Shown in pieces: positions 52,368-60,706 of a stretch of DNA of 64,000 nt. How positions within the stretch are numbered: position 1 is the stretch's first letter; each line of letters begins with the position of its first letter. This DNA is from Variovorax terrae (GTDB lineage: Bacteria; Pseudomonadota; Gammaproteobacteria; Burkholderiales; Burkholderiaceae_C). Made by a program: the position numbers and the translations under genes. The stretch spans positions 310,001 through 374,000 of the forward strand of contig NZ_JALGBI010000001.1 in assembly GCF_022809125.1 (NCBI RefSeq), written 5' to 3'. Below the pieces are notes generated by a model. It was given only the letters and a program-made list of their open reading frames with translations, searched no databases and had not been told where the DNA came from.

Positions 52368-53111
52368 ATGACCCAGAAGACTCCCGTGGCGCTCATCATC
52401 GGCGCCGGCGACGCCACCGGCGGCGCCATCGCGCGGCGCTTCGCGCGCGGCGGCTATGCCACCTGCGTGACGCGCCGCAGCCTGGACAAGCTGCAGCCGC
52501 TGATCGAGCAGATCCGGGCCGATGGCGGCCAGGCCCACGGCTTTGCCTCCGATGCGCGCAAGGAGGAAGACGTGGTGGCACTGATCGAGCAGATCGAGTC
52601 CACCATCGGCCCGATCGAGGTCATGGTGTTCAACATCGGCGCCAACGTGCCTTGCAGCATCCTGGACGAAACCGCGCGCAAGTACTTCAAGATCTGGGAG
52701 ATGGCCTGCCTGGGCGGCTTTCTCAATGCCCGCGAAGTCGCCAAGCGCATGGTGGCGCGCGCCGAGCCCGGGCGGCGCCAGACGCTGCTCTTCACCGGCG
52801 CCACTGCCTCGCTGCGCGGCGCGGCGAATTTCGCGGCCTTCGCCGGCGCCAAGCATGCGCTGCGCGCGCTGGCCCAGAGCATGGCGCGCGAGCTCGGGCC
52901 GCGCGGCATCCACGTGGCCCATGTGGTGGTGGATGGCGCCATCGACACCGAATTCATCCGCGAGAACTTCCCCGAGCGCTATGCGCTAAAAGACCAGGAC
53001 GGCATCCTGAACCCCGAGCACATCGCCGAGAATTACTGGCTGCTGCACAACCAGCCGCGCGATGCCTGGACGCACGAACTGGACCTGCGGCCCTGGTCCG
53101 AGAAATTCTGA
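52368..53111 (+). CDS. SDR family protein with atypical active site
   Basis: The 247-residue protein has the nucleotide-binding IIGAGDATGGAIARRFA and the region TGATASLRG. The position of the catalytic Tyr (YxxxK) reads FAGAKHAL, so Phe stands in place of Tyr while Lys is kept. This variant is familiar in a subfamily of SDR proteins near fatty-acid genes, so it may be genuine rather than decay. It may act on acyl-CoA-like substrates or be non-catalytic. AAGGAG lies 8 bases upstream. Confidence 0.8.
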   Translation: MTQKTPVALIIGAGDATGGAIARRFARGGYATCVTRRSLDKLQPLIEQIRADGGQAHGFASDARKEEDVVALIEQIESTIGPIEVMVFNIGANVPCSILDETARKYFKIWEMACLGGFLNAREVAKRMVARAEPGRRQTLLFTGATASLRGAANFAAFAGAKHALRALAQSMARELGPRGIHVAHVVVDGAIDTEFIRENFPERYALKDQDGILNPEHIAENYWLLHNQPRDAWTHELDLRPWSEKF

Positions 53112-53138
53112 GCTGCCCTACTGCAGGAGACAACAGCC

Positions 53139-53738
53139 ATGAGCCCCAAGACGGTCGAGTTCTACTTTGACTTCGGCAGCCCCGCTTCCTACCTGGCGTG
53201 GACGCAGCTGCCCGGCCTGTGCGCGCAGGCCGGCGCCGAGCTGGCCTACCGGCCCATGCTGCTGGGCGGCGTGTTCCAGGCCACGGGCAACCACTCGCCG
53301 GCCACCATTCCCGCCAAGGGCCATTACACCTTCGTGGACTTCGACCGCTTCGCCCGGCGCTACGGCGTGCCGCTGCAGCGCAACCCGCATTTCCCGATCA
53401 ACACGCTCACGCTGATGCGCGGCGCCGCGGGGCTGCAGATGCGCGAGCCGGCGCGCTTCCTGCCCTACTGCGATGCGGTGTTCCGCGCCATCTGGGTGGA
53501 GGCGAAGAACCTCAACGAACCTGCGGCGGTGGCCGGCGTGCTGCAGGCCGCCGGTTTCGATCCGGCGGCGCTGCTGGCGCTGACCCAGGACGCCGAGGTC
53601 AAGGAGCGGCTCAAGGCCGCGACCCAGGAGGCGATCGACCGCGGCGTGTTCGGCGCCCCCACCTTTTTCGTTGGCGCCCAGATGTTCTGGGGCCAGGACC
53701 GACTCGATTTCGTCAAGGAAGCACTGCAAACATCATGA
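53139..53738 (+). CDS. DsbA-family / 2-hydroxychromene-2-carboxylate isomerase-like protein
   Basis: The 199-residue thioredoxin-fold protein starts VEFYFDFGSPASYLAWTQL, with the Ser (SPAS) at the place of the Kappa-GST/HCCA isomerase nucleophile and no CxxC. GVFGAPTFFVG is the family's conserved cis-Pro loop (GxPTFFV). It is glutathione-dependent. In this operon it could act on an aromatic or ring-opened acid; the substrate is unknown. Its stop overlaps the next ATG by four bases. Confidence 0.85.
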   Translation: MSPKTVEFYFDFGSPASYLAWTQLPGLCAQAGAELAYRPMLLGGVFQATGNHSPATIPAKGHYTFVDFDRFARRYGVPLQRNPHFPINTLTLMRGAAGLQMREPARFLPYCDAVFRAIWVEAKNLNEPAAVAGVLQAAGFDPAALLALTQDAEVKERLKAATQEAIDRGVFGAPTFFVGAQMFWGQDRLDFVKEALQTS

Positions 53739-54499
53739 GCGACATCCTCACCCACACCGAAGCCGGTGTACTCACCCTCACGCTGAACCGCGTGGACAAG
53801 AAGAACTCCATCACCTCGGCCATGTATGGCGCCATGGCCGACGCGCTGGCCCAGGCCGAGGCCGACGCGGCCACCCGCGTGGTGGTGATCCAGGGCGACG
53901 CCACCATCTTCAGCGCCGGCAACGACATCGGCGACTTCCTGAACCAGCCACCCGCGGGCGTGGACTCGCCGGTGTTCCGCTTCCTGCGCGGCATCGCCGG
54001 CTTTTCCAAGCCGCTGATCGCGGCGGTGTGCGGCCCGGCCGTGGGCATCGGCACCACGCTGCTGTTCCATTGCGACCTGGTCTACGCCGGCGACAACGCG
54101 GCCTTCTCCATGCCCTTCGTCAACCTGGGCCTGTGCCCGGAGGCGGCCTCCAGCCTGCTGGTGCCGCAGATGCTGGGCTACCACCGCGCGGCCGAGGCGC
54201 TGCTGATGGGCGAGCCCTTCATGGCCGAGGCCGCGCTCGAAGTGGGCCTGGTCAACCGCGTGCTGCCGCCGACCGAGGCCAACAACTACGCCCAGGCCCA
54301 GGCGCGCAAGCTCGCCGCCAAGCCCTTGAGCTCGCTGATCGAAACCAAGCGCCTCATGAAAAAGGGGCAGGGCCAGCTGGTGCTGCAGCAGATGGCGGAA
54401 GAAGGCGCCAGCTTCGGCCGCATGCTGCGCGAGCCCGCGGCGCGCGAGGCCTTTGGCGCCTTCATGGAGAAGCGCAAGCCCGATTTTTCCAAGGTTTGA
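53735..54499 (+). CDS. enoyl-CoA hydratase/isomerase family protein
   Basis: The 254-residue crotonase-fold protein has FSAGNDIGDF (oxyanion turn with Ala-Gly), KPLIAAVCGPAVGIGTTLLF and SMPFVNLGLCPEAASSLLVP. The second catalytic region reads LCPEAASS, with Glu present at one of the two usual acid positions. It probably hydrates or isomerises enoyl-CoA. Its ATG overlaps the upstream stop (ATGA), so it is translationally coupled. A dispersed repeat follows at 54501-54558. Confidence 0.9.
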   Translation: MSDILTHTEAGVLTLTLNRVDKKNSITSAMYGAMADALAQAEADAATRVVVIQGDATIFSAGNDIGDFLNQPPAGVDSPVFRFLRGIAGFSKPLIAAVCGPAVGIGTTLLFHCDLVYAGDNAAFSMPFVNLGLCPEAASSLLVPQMLGYHRAAEALLMGEPFMAEAALEVGLVNRVLPPTEANNYAQAQARKLAAKPLSSLIETKRLMKKGQGQLVLQQMAEEGASFGRMLREPAAREAFGAFMEKRKPDFSKV

Positions 54500-54500
54500 T

Positions 54501-54558
54501 GCCATATCGGCCTGATGTCCAGGCCGGGTGGTCTTTTTCTGCTATCAAAAGCGGAGCA
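54501..54558. repeat. dispersed extragenic repeat, copy D
   Basis: It contains the 15-base core GATGTCCAGGCCGGG identical to copy A (1271-1324), and a decayed 17-base element GCTATCAAAAGCGGAGC (54541-54557). It lies between the enoyl-CoA hydratase stop and the following SDR start, inside the operon and before its ribosome site. Confidence 0.6.
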
Positions 54559-54576
54559 AACATCCAGGAGACAGCC

Positions 54577-55404
54577 ATGAGCCTCAAGGGAAAAACCCTC
54601 TTCATCACCGGCGCCTCGCGCGGCATCGGCTTGGCCATCGCCAAACGCGCGGCCGCCGATGGCGCCAACATCGTCGTCATCGCCAAGACCAGCGACCCCA
54701 ACCCCAAGCTGCCCGGCACCATCCACAGCGCGGCCGAAGAAATCCGGGCTGCGGGCGGCCAGGCGCTGCCGCTGGCGGTGGACATCCGTGAGGAAGACGC
54801 GGTGCTGGCCGCCGTGGCCCAGGCGGTGCAGGAGTTCGGCGGCATCGACATCCTGGTCAACAACGCCAGCGCCATCAGCCTCACCGACACCGAGCACACG
54901 CCGATGAAGCGCTACGACCTGATGAACGGCATCAACGCGCGCGGCACCTACCTCTGCACCCAGGCCTGCCTGCCCGAGCTGAAGAAATCCGCCGCGGCCG
55001 GGCGCAACCCGCAGGTGCTGACCATGTCGCCGCCGCTGTCCATGAAGCAGCACTGGTTCGAGCACCACACCGCCTACACCATGGCCAAGTACGGCATGAG
55101 CATGTGCACCCTCGGCCACGCGGGCGAGTTCAAGCGCTACGGCATCGGCGTCAACAGCCTGTGGCCACGCACGGCGATCGCCACCGCCGCGCTGCAGATG
55201 ATTCCGGGCGTGGACCTCAAGCTGTGCCGCAAGCCCGAGATCCTGTCGGACGCGGCGTACTTCATCCTCACCAGCCCGTCCACGGTCACCGGCAATTTCT
55301 ACATCGACGACACCCTGCTGGCGCAGCACGGCGTGACCGACCTGGAGAAGTACTCGGTGACGCCGGGCACGAAGAATTTCATTCCCGACTTCTTCGTGGA
55401 TTGA
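54577..55404 (+). CDS. SDR family oxidoreductase (HSDL2-like)
   Basis: The 275-residue protein has TGASRGIGLAIAKRA, the HSDL2 landmark KLPGTIHSAAEEI, NNASAISLT, SPPLSMKQHWF and YTMAKYGMSMC with the catalytic Tyr and Lys. HSDL2 proteins act in lipid metabolism. CAGGAG lies 7 bases before ATG 54577. It is the last gene of the operon, and the next gene is convergent on the minus strand. Confidence 0.9.
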   Translation: MSLKGKTLFITGASRGIGLAIAKRAAADGANIVVIAKTSDPNPKLPGTIHSAAEEIRAAGGQALPLAVDIREEDAVLAAVAQAVQEFGGIDILVNNASAISLTDTEHTPMKRYDLMNGINARGTYLCTQACLPELKKSAAAGRNPQVLTMSPPLSMKQHWFEHHTAYTMAKYGMSMCTLGHAGEFKRYGIGVNSLWPRTAIATAALQMIPGVDLKLCRKPEILSDAAYFILTSPSTVTGNFYIDDTLLAQHGVTDLEKYSVTPGTKNFIPDFFVD

Positions 55405-55447
55405 CGCGTCGCGCGCGCCGGCCGGGCCTGCCTGGCCGGCGCAGGCG

Positions 55448-55885
55448 TCAGGCCGCCACGGCTGGCGGCCTGCCCCTGCGGCCGGCGAGAGTTCGGCCCA
55501 GCAGCAAGGCCGAGGCCAGCATCAGCACCAAGCCGCTGGCGGCCTCGAACCAGATGGTGGCCTGGGTGGCGAAGGTGTGCTCGGAGCACAACGCCAGGGT
55601 GTAGTGCGCCAGGCCATCCAGCCCGAGGGCGCCGTAGGCGCCGACAAACAATAGGCCGAGCGCCTCAAAACCCAGGCGGGCCGCGATCAGGCCCGCGGCG
55701 CCGACGCTGGTGACGGCCAGCCACGCGAGGTAGACGCCCTCCCGGGCCAGCCACCCGGGCAGGTTGGGGTAGACCGCGATGAACTCCGCGTTGTGGATGA
55801 AGTGCGCGAGGCTGGCCGCGCAGTACACCGCCATGAGCGCCTGCAGGCGCCGGGTCATCAGGGATGGGGTGGGTGCCTTGTTCAT
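55448..55885 (-). CDS. small integral membrane protein, unknown
   Basis: The 145-residue protein has about four hydrophobic helices: ALMAVYCAASLAHFIHNAEF, VYLAWLAVTSVGAAGLIAAR, LGLLFVGAYGALGLDGLAHY and a final helix near ASGLVLMLASALLL. HFIHNAEF and DGLAHYTLALCSEH give conserved-looking His/Asp/Glu positions. I chose ATG 55885 as the start because the hydrophobic core begins soon after. It is divergent from the DGPF operon, and may be related to it or to a stress response. I recognise no named family. Confidence 0.7.
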   Translation of the reverse strand: MNKAPTPSLMTRRLQALMAVYCAASLAHFIHNAEFIAVYPNLPGWLAREGVYLAWLAVTSVGAAGLIAARLGFEALGLLFVGAYGALGLDGLAHYTLALCSEHTFATQATIWFEAASGLVLMLASALLLGRTLAGRRGRPPAVAA

Positions 55886-56157
55886 CTGAAACAGAATCCG
55901 ATTCGAATCCGATCCACCGGGAGCCCGCTGGAAGCTGGTTTTGCCGTCATCGCCTTCTCCATTGCGTGAGTGCAGGCAGAGGCGCCAGCCCCGCATGATA
56001 CGGGCGACGCCAGCCGCCATGGGCCGGGCTGCGTTGGCGCTTTCAATCCATGGCGATGGACAGGTCTTTGCCCTGAGGCGGATGACGCCCGATTGGCTAA
56101 GATGGCTGCGCCGCCGGGGCGACCCGGCTTCTGTTCCCGCCATCCCGGATTCTCCCC

Positions 56158-56559
56158 ATGACCTACATGCTCCTGATTCTCGAGCCCACCGGCCAGCGCC
56201 AGACCCGCACCGAGGCCGAAGGCCGCGCGGTGTACGACCGCATGGTCCGCTTTGGCGAAGGTCTCAAGGCGCGCGGCCTGCTCAAGGCCACCGAGTCGCT
56301 GGCCTCCCAGGCCAGCGCGGCCCGGGTCAGCGTGCGCGGCGGCCAGGCCCAGGTGGTGGATGGGCCGTTCGCCGAGGCCAAGGAGATGATCGGCGGCTAT
56401 TTCCTGGTCACGTGCAAAACCTTTGAAGAGGCCGTGGCCATTGCCCGTGAATGCCCGGCCGCCGAGTGGTCCACGGTGGAGGTGCGCGCGCTGGCGCCCT
56501 GCTATGACGAGAGCCAGGCCGACGTGGCCGCCCGGCCCGCGGCGCACGCTGGTCATTGA
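56158..56559 (+). CDS. YCII/DGPF-domain protein
   Basis: The 133-residue protein has the ferredoxin-like YCII fold and the DGPF signature at 68-71 (VVDGPFAEAKEMIGGYF). ECF42 sigma factors are regularly encoded beside such proteins. Its exact role is unknown. It is the first plus-strand gene of an operon ending with the sigma factor. The ATG has a weak ribosome site. Confidence 0.9.
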   Translation: MTYMLLILEPTGQRQTRTEAEGRAVYDRMVRFGEGLKARGLLKATESLASQASAARVSVRGGQAQVVDGPFAEAKEMIGGYFLVTCKTFEEAVAIARECPAAEWSTVEVRALAPCYDESQADVAARPAAHAGH

Positions 56560-56670
56560 CAGATATAAGGGTTTTTACCTAGATCGAGTGGGTCGAGAAC
56601 CGGCGGCGCCGTTCGTCGTGCATGTAGAAAGCCAGTTTCGGCTTCCTGTCTTGTTTCAGGAGAAAACACC

Positions 56671-57144
56671 ATGCAAAGGACGACACCCAGTCTGTGGTTC
56701 GACGGCCAGGCCGAAGAGGCGGCGAACTTCTATATCTCGGTCTTCGACCATTCCCGGGTCACGGCCATCACCCGCTACGGCGAGGGCGCGCCTTTTCCCA
56801 AGGGCACGGCGCTCACCGTGGGCTTCGAGCTGGACGGGCAGGACTACGTGGCCCTCAATGGCGGACCGCATTTCAGCTTCACGCCGGCCATCTCCTTCGT
56901 GGTCAATTGCGCCAGCCAGCAGGAGGTGGACCGCTACTGGGAGCGGCTGGGCGCGGGCGGTGCCTACCAGCAGTGCGGCTGGCTCCAGGACAGGTACGGT
57001 GTCTCCTGGCAGATCGTTCCCAGGGTATTGCCGCAGTTGCTGGCGGGCGCCGACGCCGCGGGCGCGCAGCGCGCCATGTCCGCGATGCTGGGCATGAAAA
57101 AGCTCGACATCGCCGCCCTGCAACGCGCCTATGCCGGCCGCTGA
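56671..57144 (+). CDS. VOC family protein (PhnB-like)
   Basis: The 157-residue protein has SLWFDGQAEEAANFYISVF, ALNGGPHFSFTPAISFVV and GWLQDRYGVSWQIVP, the pattern of PhnB-like vicinal oxygen chelate (glyoxalase-like) proteins. The family's metal-binding and substrate chemistry are poorly defined. AGGAGA precedes the ATG. It is 22 bases before the next gene start, in the same direction. Confidence 0.88.
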   Translation: MQRTTPSLWFDGQAEEAANFYISVFDHSRVTAITRYGEGAPFPKGTALTVGFELDGQDYVALNGGPHFSFTPAISFVVNCASQQEVDRYWERLGAGGAYQQCGWLQDRYGVSWQIVPRVLPQLLAGADAAGAQRAMSAMLGMKKLDIAALQRAYAGR

Positions 57145-57166
57145 CAACCCCGCCAGGAGCAACACC

Positions 57167-57592
57167 ATGCGATTCATGATCATCGTCAAGTCCACGTCCG
57201 AGTTCGAGGCCGAGACCACCCCGCAAACCCCCGACGAGCAGCTGATGGCCGACATGGCCGATTTCCACGAGGAGCTGTCCAAGGCCGGCGCGCTGCTCGA
57301 CGCGAGCGGCCTGCAGCCCAGCCGCAAGGGCTGGCGCATCCACTACGACGGCCAGAAGCGCACCGTCATCGATGGCCCGTTCGCCGAGGCCAAGGAGCTG
57401 ATCGCGGGTTTCACCATCATCCAGGTGCGCTCGCGCGAGGAGGCGCTGGAGTGGTCGCGCCGGTTCCCGAACCCGGTGGGCCGCGGCGCGCCCGCCGTGA
57501 TCGAGGTGCGCCAGCTCTATGAGCTGGACGACTTCACGCCCAACCAGCAGGTCGAGCGCTTCCGCCAGATGAACACCCCCAGCCAGAAATAA
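57167..57592 (+). CDS. YCII/DGPF-domain protein
   Basis: The 141-residue protein is a second DGPF protein: VIDGPFAEAKELIAGFTI places DGPF at residues 69-72, and MRFMIIVKSTSEFEAE starts the family fold. ATG 57167 has AGGAG 8 bases upstream, so the longer frame is rejected. Two DGPF genes in one ECF42 operon are common. Its regulatory or enzymatic role is not known. Confidence 0.9.
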   Translation: MRFMIIVKSTSEFEAETTPQTPDEQLMADMADFHEELSKAGALLDASGLQPSRKGWRIHYDGQKRTVIDGPFAEAKELIAGFTIIQVRSREEALEWSRRFPNPVGRGAPAVIEVRQLYELDDFTPNQQVERFRQMNTPSQK

Positions 57593-57601
57593 GGAGCGGC
57601 C

Positions 57602-57991
57602 ATGCAGATCAAATTCACCAGTGTCATGGTGGCCGACCAGGACGCGGCCCTGGCCTTCTACACGGGCGTGCTCGGCTTCGAGAAGTGCGCCGACATCCCC
57701 ATGGGCACCTACCGCTGGCTCACGGTCACCTCGCCCGAAGGCGTGCCCGGCGTCGAGCTGGTGCTGGAGCCCATGGGCTTTGCGCCCGCGCGGGTGTACC
57801 AGCAGGCCCTGTTCGATGCGGGCATCCCGGCCACGGCGCTCATCACCGCCGACATCGCCGCCGAAGTGCGCCGCCTCCGCGGCCGGGGCGTCGTCGTGCG
57901 CGGCGAGCCCCAGGCCATGGGCCCCATCAGCGCCGTGCTGTTCGAGGACACCTGCGGCAACCTCGTCAATCTGGTTCAGCCGATGGTCTGA
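57602..57991 (+). CDS. VOC family protein (glyoxalase-like)
   Basis: The 129-residue protein has the VOC half-module: FTSVMVADQDAALAFYTGVL, TSPEGVPGVELVLEPM and LFEDTCGNLVNLVQPM, with the DxxGN closing turn. AAGGAG lies 5 bases before ATG. It could be a bleomycin/fosfomycin-resistance-like or dioxygenase-like protein; the substrate is unknown. Confidence 0.88.
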   Translation: MQIKFTSVMVADQDAALAFYTGVLGFEKCADIPMGTYRWLTVTSPEGVPGVELVLEPMGFAPARVYQQALFDAGIPATALITADIAAEVRRLRGRGVVVRGEPQAMGPISAVLFEDTCGNLVNLVQPMV

Positions 57992-58004
57992 ACAGGAGAA
58001 CCCC

Positions 58005-58535
58005 ATGCTCAAAATCATCCTGGGGCTGATCGCGGCCGCCATCGCCGTGCTGCTGATCTATGCCGCCACCCGGCCCGACACCTTCCGCGTGCAGCGCAGC
58101 CTAGCCATCCAGGCGCCGGCCGACAAGCTGTTTCCGCTGATCAGCGACATGCACCAGTTCAACACCTGGAACCCCTACAACCGCAAGGACCCGCAGATCA
58201 AGGGCAGCTACCGCGGCCCCGCGAGCGGCCCGGGCGCGGCCTACGACTTCGCGGGCAACAAGGACGTGGGCAAGGGCAGCCTCGAAATCGTCGACGTCAT
58301 GGCGCCGAACCGGGTCGCGATGCGGCTGGACATGCTGGAGCCGTTCGAGGGCCACAACGCCATCGAGTTCACGCTCGCTCCCAGCGGCCAGGGCACCGAG
58401 GTGACCTGGGCCATGCACGGCCCCAGTCCGTTCATCGCCAAGCTGATGGGCCTCTTCTTCAACATGGACCAGATGATCGGCCGCGACTTCGAGGCCGGCC
58501 TCGCCAACCTCAAGGCCCAGGCCGAACGCGGCTGA
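58005..58535 (+). CDS. SRPBCC (polyketide cyclase-like) family protein with N-terminal helix
   Basis: The 176-residue protein has a hydrophobic N-terminal helix (LKIILGLIAAAIAVLLIYAA), acting as a signal anchor, and a SRPBCC fold (FPLISDMHQFNTWNPYNRKD, TEVTWAMHGPSPFIAKLMGL). AGGAG lies near ATG 58005. Such proteins bind hydrophobic ligands; the ligand is unknown. It is 46 bases before the next gene. Confidence 0.88.
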   Translation: MLKIILGLIAAAIAVLLIYAATRPDTFRVQRSLAIQAPADKLFPLISDMHQFNTWNPYNRKDPQIKGSYRGPASGPGAAYDFAGNKDVGKGSLEIVDVMAPNRVAMRLDMLEPFEGHNAIEFTLAPSGQGTEVTWAMHGPSPFIAKLMGLFFNMDQMIGRDFEAGLANLKAQAERG

Positions 58536-58580
58536 GCTCTCACGCCCCGGAAACTCAACAGACCACGGAAAGGACATTCC

Positions 58581-58994
58581 ATGAACCGCCAGATCTTCGT
58601 CAACCTCCCCATCAAGAACATGGAACGCAGCCAGGCGTTCTTCAAGAGCCTGGGCTTCTCGTTCAACCCGCAGTTCACCAACGAGCAGGGCGCCTGCATG
58701 GTCGTCAGCGAGAACCACAACTACGTGATGCTGCTGGTCGAGAGCTTTTTTGCCACCTTCACCAAGAAGCCCATCTCCGACGCCACCCAGGCCACCGAGG
58801 TGCTGATCTGCCTGAGCTGCGAAAGCCGCGCGGAAGTCGATGCGCTGGTGAAAAAGGCGCTGGCCGCGGGCGGCACCTCGCCCAACCCGCCGCAAGACCA
58901 TGGCTTCATGTACGGCCACGGGTTCACCGACCTCGACGGCCACATCTGGGAGCTGGTGTACATGGACGCCAGCGCCGCGCCGCCGCAAGCCTGA
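58581..58994 (+). CDS. VOC family protein (lactoylglutathione lyase-like)
   Basis: The 137-residue protein has IFVNLPIKNMERSQAFFKSL and QDHGFMYGHGFTDLDGHIWE with the conserved DGHxWE end (metal-binding Glu). This resembles extradiol/glyoxalase proteins of about 130 residues near ECF42. AAAGGA lies 7 bases before ATG. Fourteen bases separate it from the sigma-factor start. Confidence 0.88.
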   Translation: MNRQIFVNLPIKNMERSQAFFKSLGFSFNPQFTNEQGACMVVSENHNYVMLLVESFFATFTKKPISDATQATEVLICLSCESRAEVDALVKKALAAGGTSPNPPQDHGFMYGHGFTDLDGHIWELVYMDASAAPPQA

Positions 58995-59008
58995 GCAGGC
59001 CGGCGCTC

Positions 59009-60307
59009 GTGCACTCCGCGACCCACCAGGCCATCTCGGCGGTATGGCGCATCGAGTCCGCCAGGATCGTGGCCACGGTGGCGCGCATGGTGCGCGACAT
59101 CGGCCTGGCCGAGGAACTGGCGCAGGACGCGCTGGTGTCTGCGCTGGAGCACTGGCCCACGCAGGGCGTGCCCGACAAGCCTGGCGCCTGGCTCACGGCC
59201 GCCGCCAAGAACAAGGCGCTGGACCACCTGCGCCGCAGCAGGATGCAGGGTGAGAAGCTCGAGCAGATCGGCCATGACCTCGAGGCCCAGGAGGCGCTGA
59301 TCGTGCCGGACTTCGTCGATGCGCTCGACGCTGCCCGCCAGGACGAGATCGGCGATGACCTGCTGCGCCTGATCTTCACCGCCTGCCACCCCGTGCTGTC
59401 CACCGACGCCCGCGTGGCGCTCACCCTCAAGCTGCTGGGCGGGCTGACCACGCACGAGATCGCGCGCGCCTACCTGGTGCCCGAGCCCACCATCGCACAG
59501 CGCATCGTGCGCGCCAAGCGTGCCTTGAGCGAGGCGCGCGTGCCGTTCGAGCTGCCGCGCGGCGCGGCCCTGGGCGAGCGGCTGGCCTCGGTGCTCGAGG
59601 TGGTCTACCTCATCTTCAACGAAGGCTATACCGCCACTTCGGGCGAGGACTGGATGCGCCCCGCGCTCACCGACGAAGCGCTTCGCCTGGGCCGCATGCT
59701 GGCCGGTCTGGCGGCCGGCGAACCCGAAGTGCACGGCCTGGCGGCGCTGATGGAGCTGCAGGCTTCGCGCACCGCGGCCCGCGTGGACGCGGCCGGCCGG
59801 CCGGTGCTGCTGCTGGCGCAGGACCGCAGCCGCTGGGACCGCCTGCTGATCCGCCGGGGCCTGGCCGCGCTGGCGCATGCCGAAGCCCTGGGCCAGGCGC
59901 GCAGCCAGCCGCTCGGGCCCTATGCGTTGCAGGCCGCGATAGCGGCCTGCCATGCGCGGGCCCACCAGGCCGCCGAGACGGACTGGGCACGCATCGCGGC
60001 ACTGTACGACGCCCTCGCGCAGGCGGCCCCCTCGCCGGTGGTGGAGCTCAACCGCGCGGTGGCCGTGGGCATGGCTTTCGGGCCGGCGGCGGGGCTGGAG
60101 ATCATCGATGCGCTGCGCGGCGACAAATCCCTGCAGGGCTACCAGTGGCTGCCCAGCGTGCGGGGCGATCTGCTGGCCAAGCTGGGCCGGCGCGGCGAAG
60201 CGCGGGCCGAGTTCGAGCGCGCCGCGGGGCTGGCGCGCAATGCGCGCGAGCGCGAACTGCTGCTGGAGCGCGCCAGCGAGATGCAGCCTTTGGAGCCGCC
60301 GCCATGA
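59009..60307 (+). CDS. ECF42-type sigma factor with C-terminal extension
   Basis: The 432-residue protein starts at GTG 59009. Region sigma2 is about residues 10-80 (ARMVRDIGLAEELAQDALVS, KPGAWLTAAAKNKALDHLRR) and sigma4 about 110-180 (LTLKLLGGLTTHEIARAYLV, PTIAQRIVRAKRALSEARV). A helical C-terminal extension of about 250 residues follows (YLIFNEGYTATSG, ALMELQASRTAARVDAAGRP), known as the ECF42 TPR-like domain and needed for activity in relatives. No anti-sigma factor gene is visible. Context with two DGPF proteins is the family hallmark, so it probably controls this operon. Confidence 0.93.
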   Translation: MHSATHQAISAVWRIESARIVATVARMVRDIGLAEELAQDALVSALEHWPTQGVPDKPGAWLTAAAKNKALDHLRRSRMQGEKLEQIGHDLEAQEALIVPDFVDALDAARQDEIGDDLLRLIFTACHPVLSTDARVALTLKLLGGLTTHEIARAYLVPEPTIAQRIVRAKRALSEARVPFELPRGAALGERLASVLEVVYLIFNEGYTATSGEDWMRPALTDEALRLGRMLAGLAAGEPEVHGLAALMELQASRTAARVDAAGRPVLLLAQDRSRWDRLLIRRGLAALAHAEALGQARSQPLGPYALQAAIAACHARAHQAAETDWARIAALYDALAQAAPSPVVELNRAVAVGMAFGPAAGLEIIDALRGDKSLQGYQWLPSVRGDLLAKLGRRGEARAEFERAAGLARNARERELLLERASEMQPLEPPP

Positions 60308-60401
60308 CGCCTGCCCCAGGCGGCCCCCGGCTTGACCCGCGGGCGGCGGCGCCGGACAATTTTGCGATGTGCCCCTGCCACGGCACCCTGCCATGTTGCC
60401 C

Positions 60402-60674
60402 ATGATGGTCTCAGTGGAATTCGCCGCCAGCCTGCGCCGGCATGTGGACTGCGCGCCGCAGTCGGTGGCGCCGGGCAGCCTGCGCGCCGTGCTGGAAGCC
60501 GCGCTGGCCGCGGCGCCGGAGCTGGCGCACTACGTGTTCGACGACCAGCGCGCCATCCGCAAGCATGTGGCCGTGTTCGTGAACCAGCAGATGGTGCGCG
60601 ACCGCGTCCACCTCGACCAGCCCCTGAGCCGGGGCGATCGCGTCCTGGTGATCCAGGCCCTGACCGGCGGTTGA
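60402..60674 (+). CDS. MoaD/ThiS family protein
   Basis: The protein of about 90 residues has a beta-grasp fold (VSVEFAASLRRHVDCAPQSV, VAVFVNQQMVRDRVHLDQPL) and a C-terminal ALTGG, the di-glycine tail needed for thiocarboxylate activation. Start choices are 60393, 60402 or 60405. It precedes the BNR-repeat gene by 32 bases. MoaD/ThiS-like proteins carry sulfur to cofactors. No moaE, thiG or activating E1-like gene is nearby, so its partner is unknown. Confidence 0.8.
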   Translation: MMVSVEFAASLRRHVDCAPQSVAPGSLRAVLEAALAAAPELAHYVFDDQRAIRKHVAVFVNQQMVRDRVHLDQPLSRGDRVLVIQALTGG

Positions 60675-60706
60675 TGCCAGCCGCCTTCGCATCGAAAGGA
60701 ATCCCC

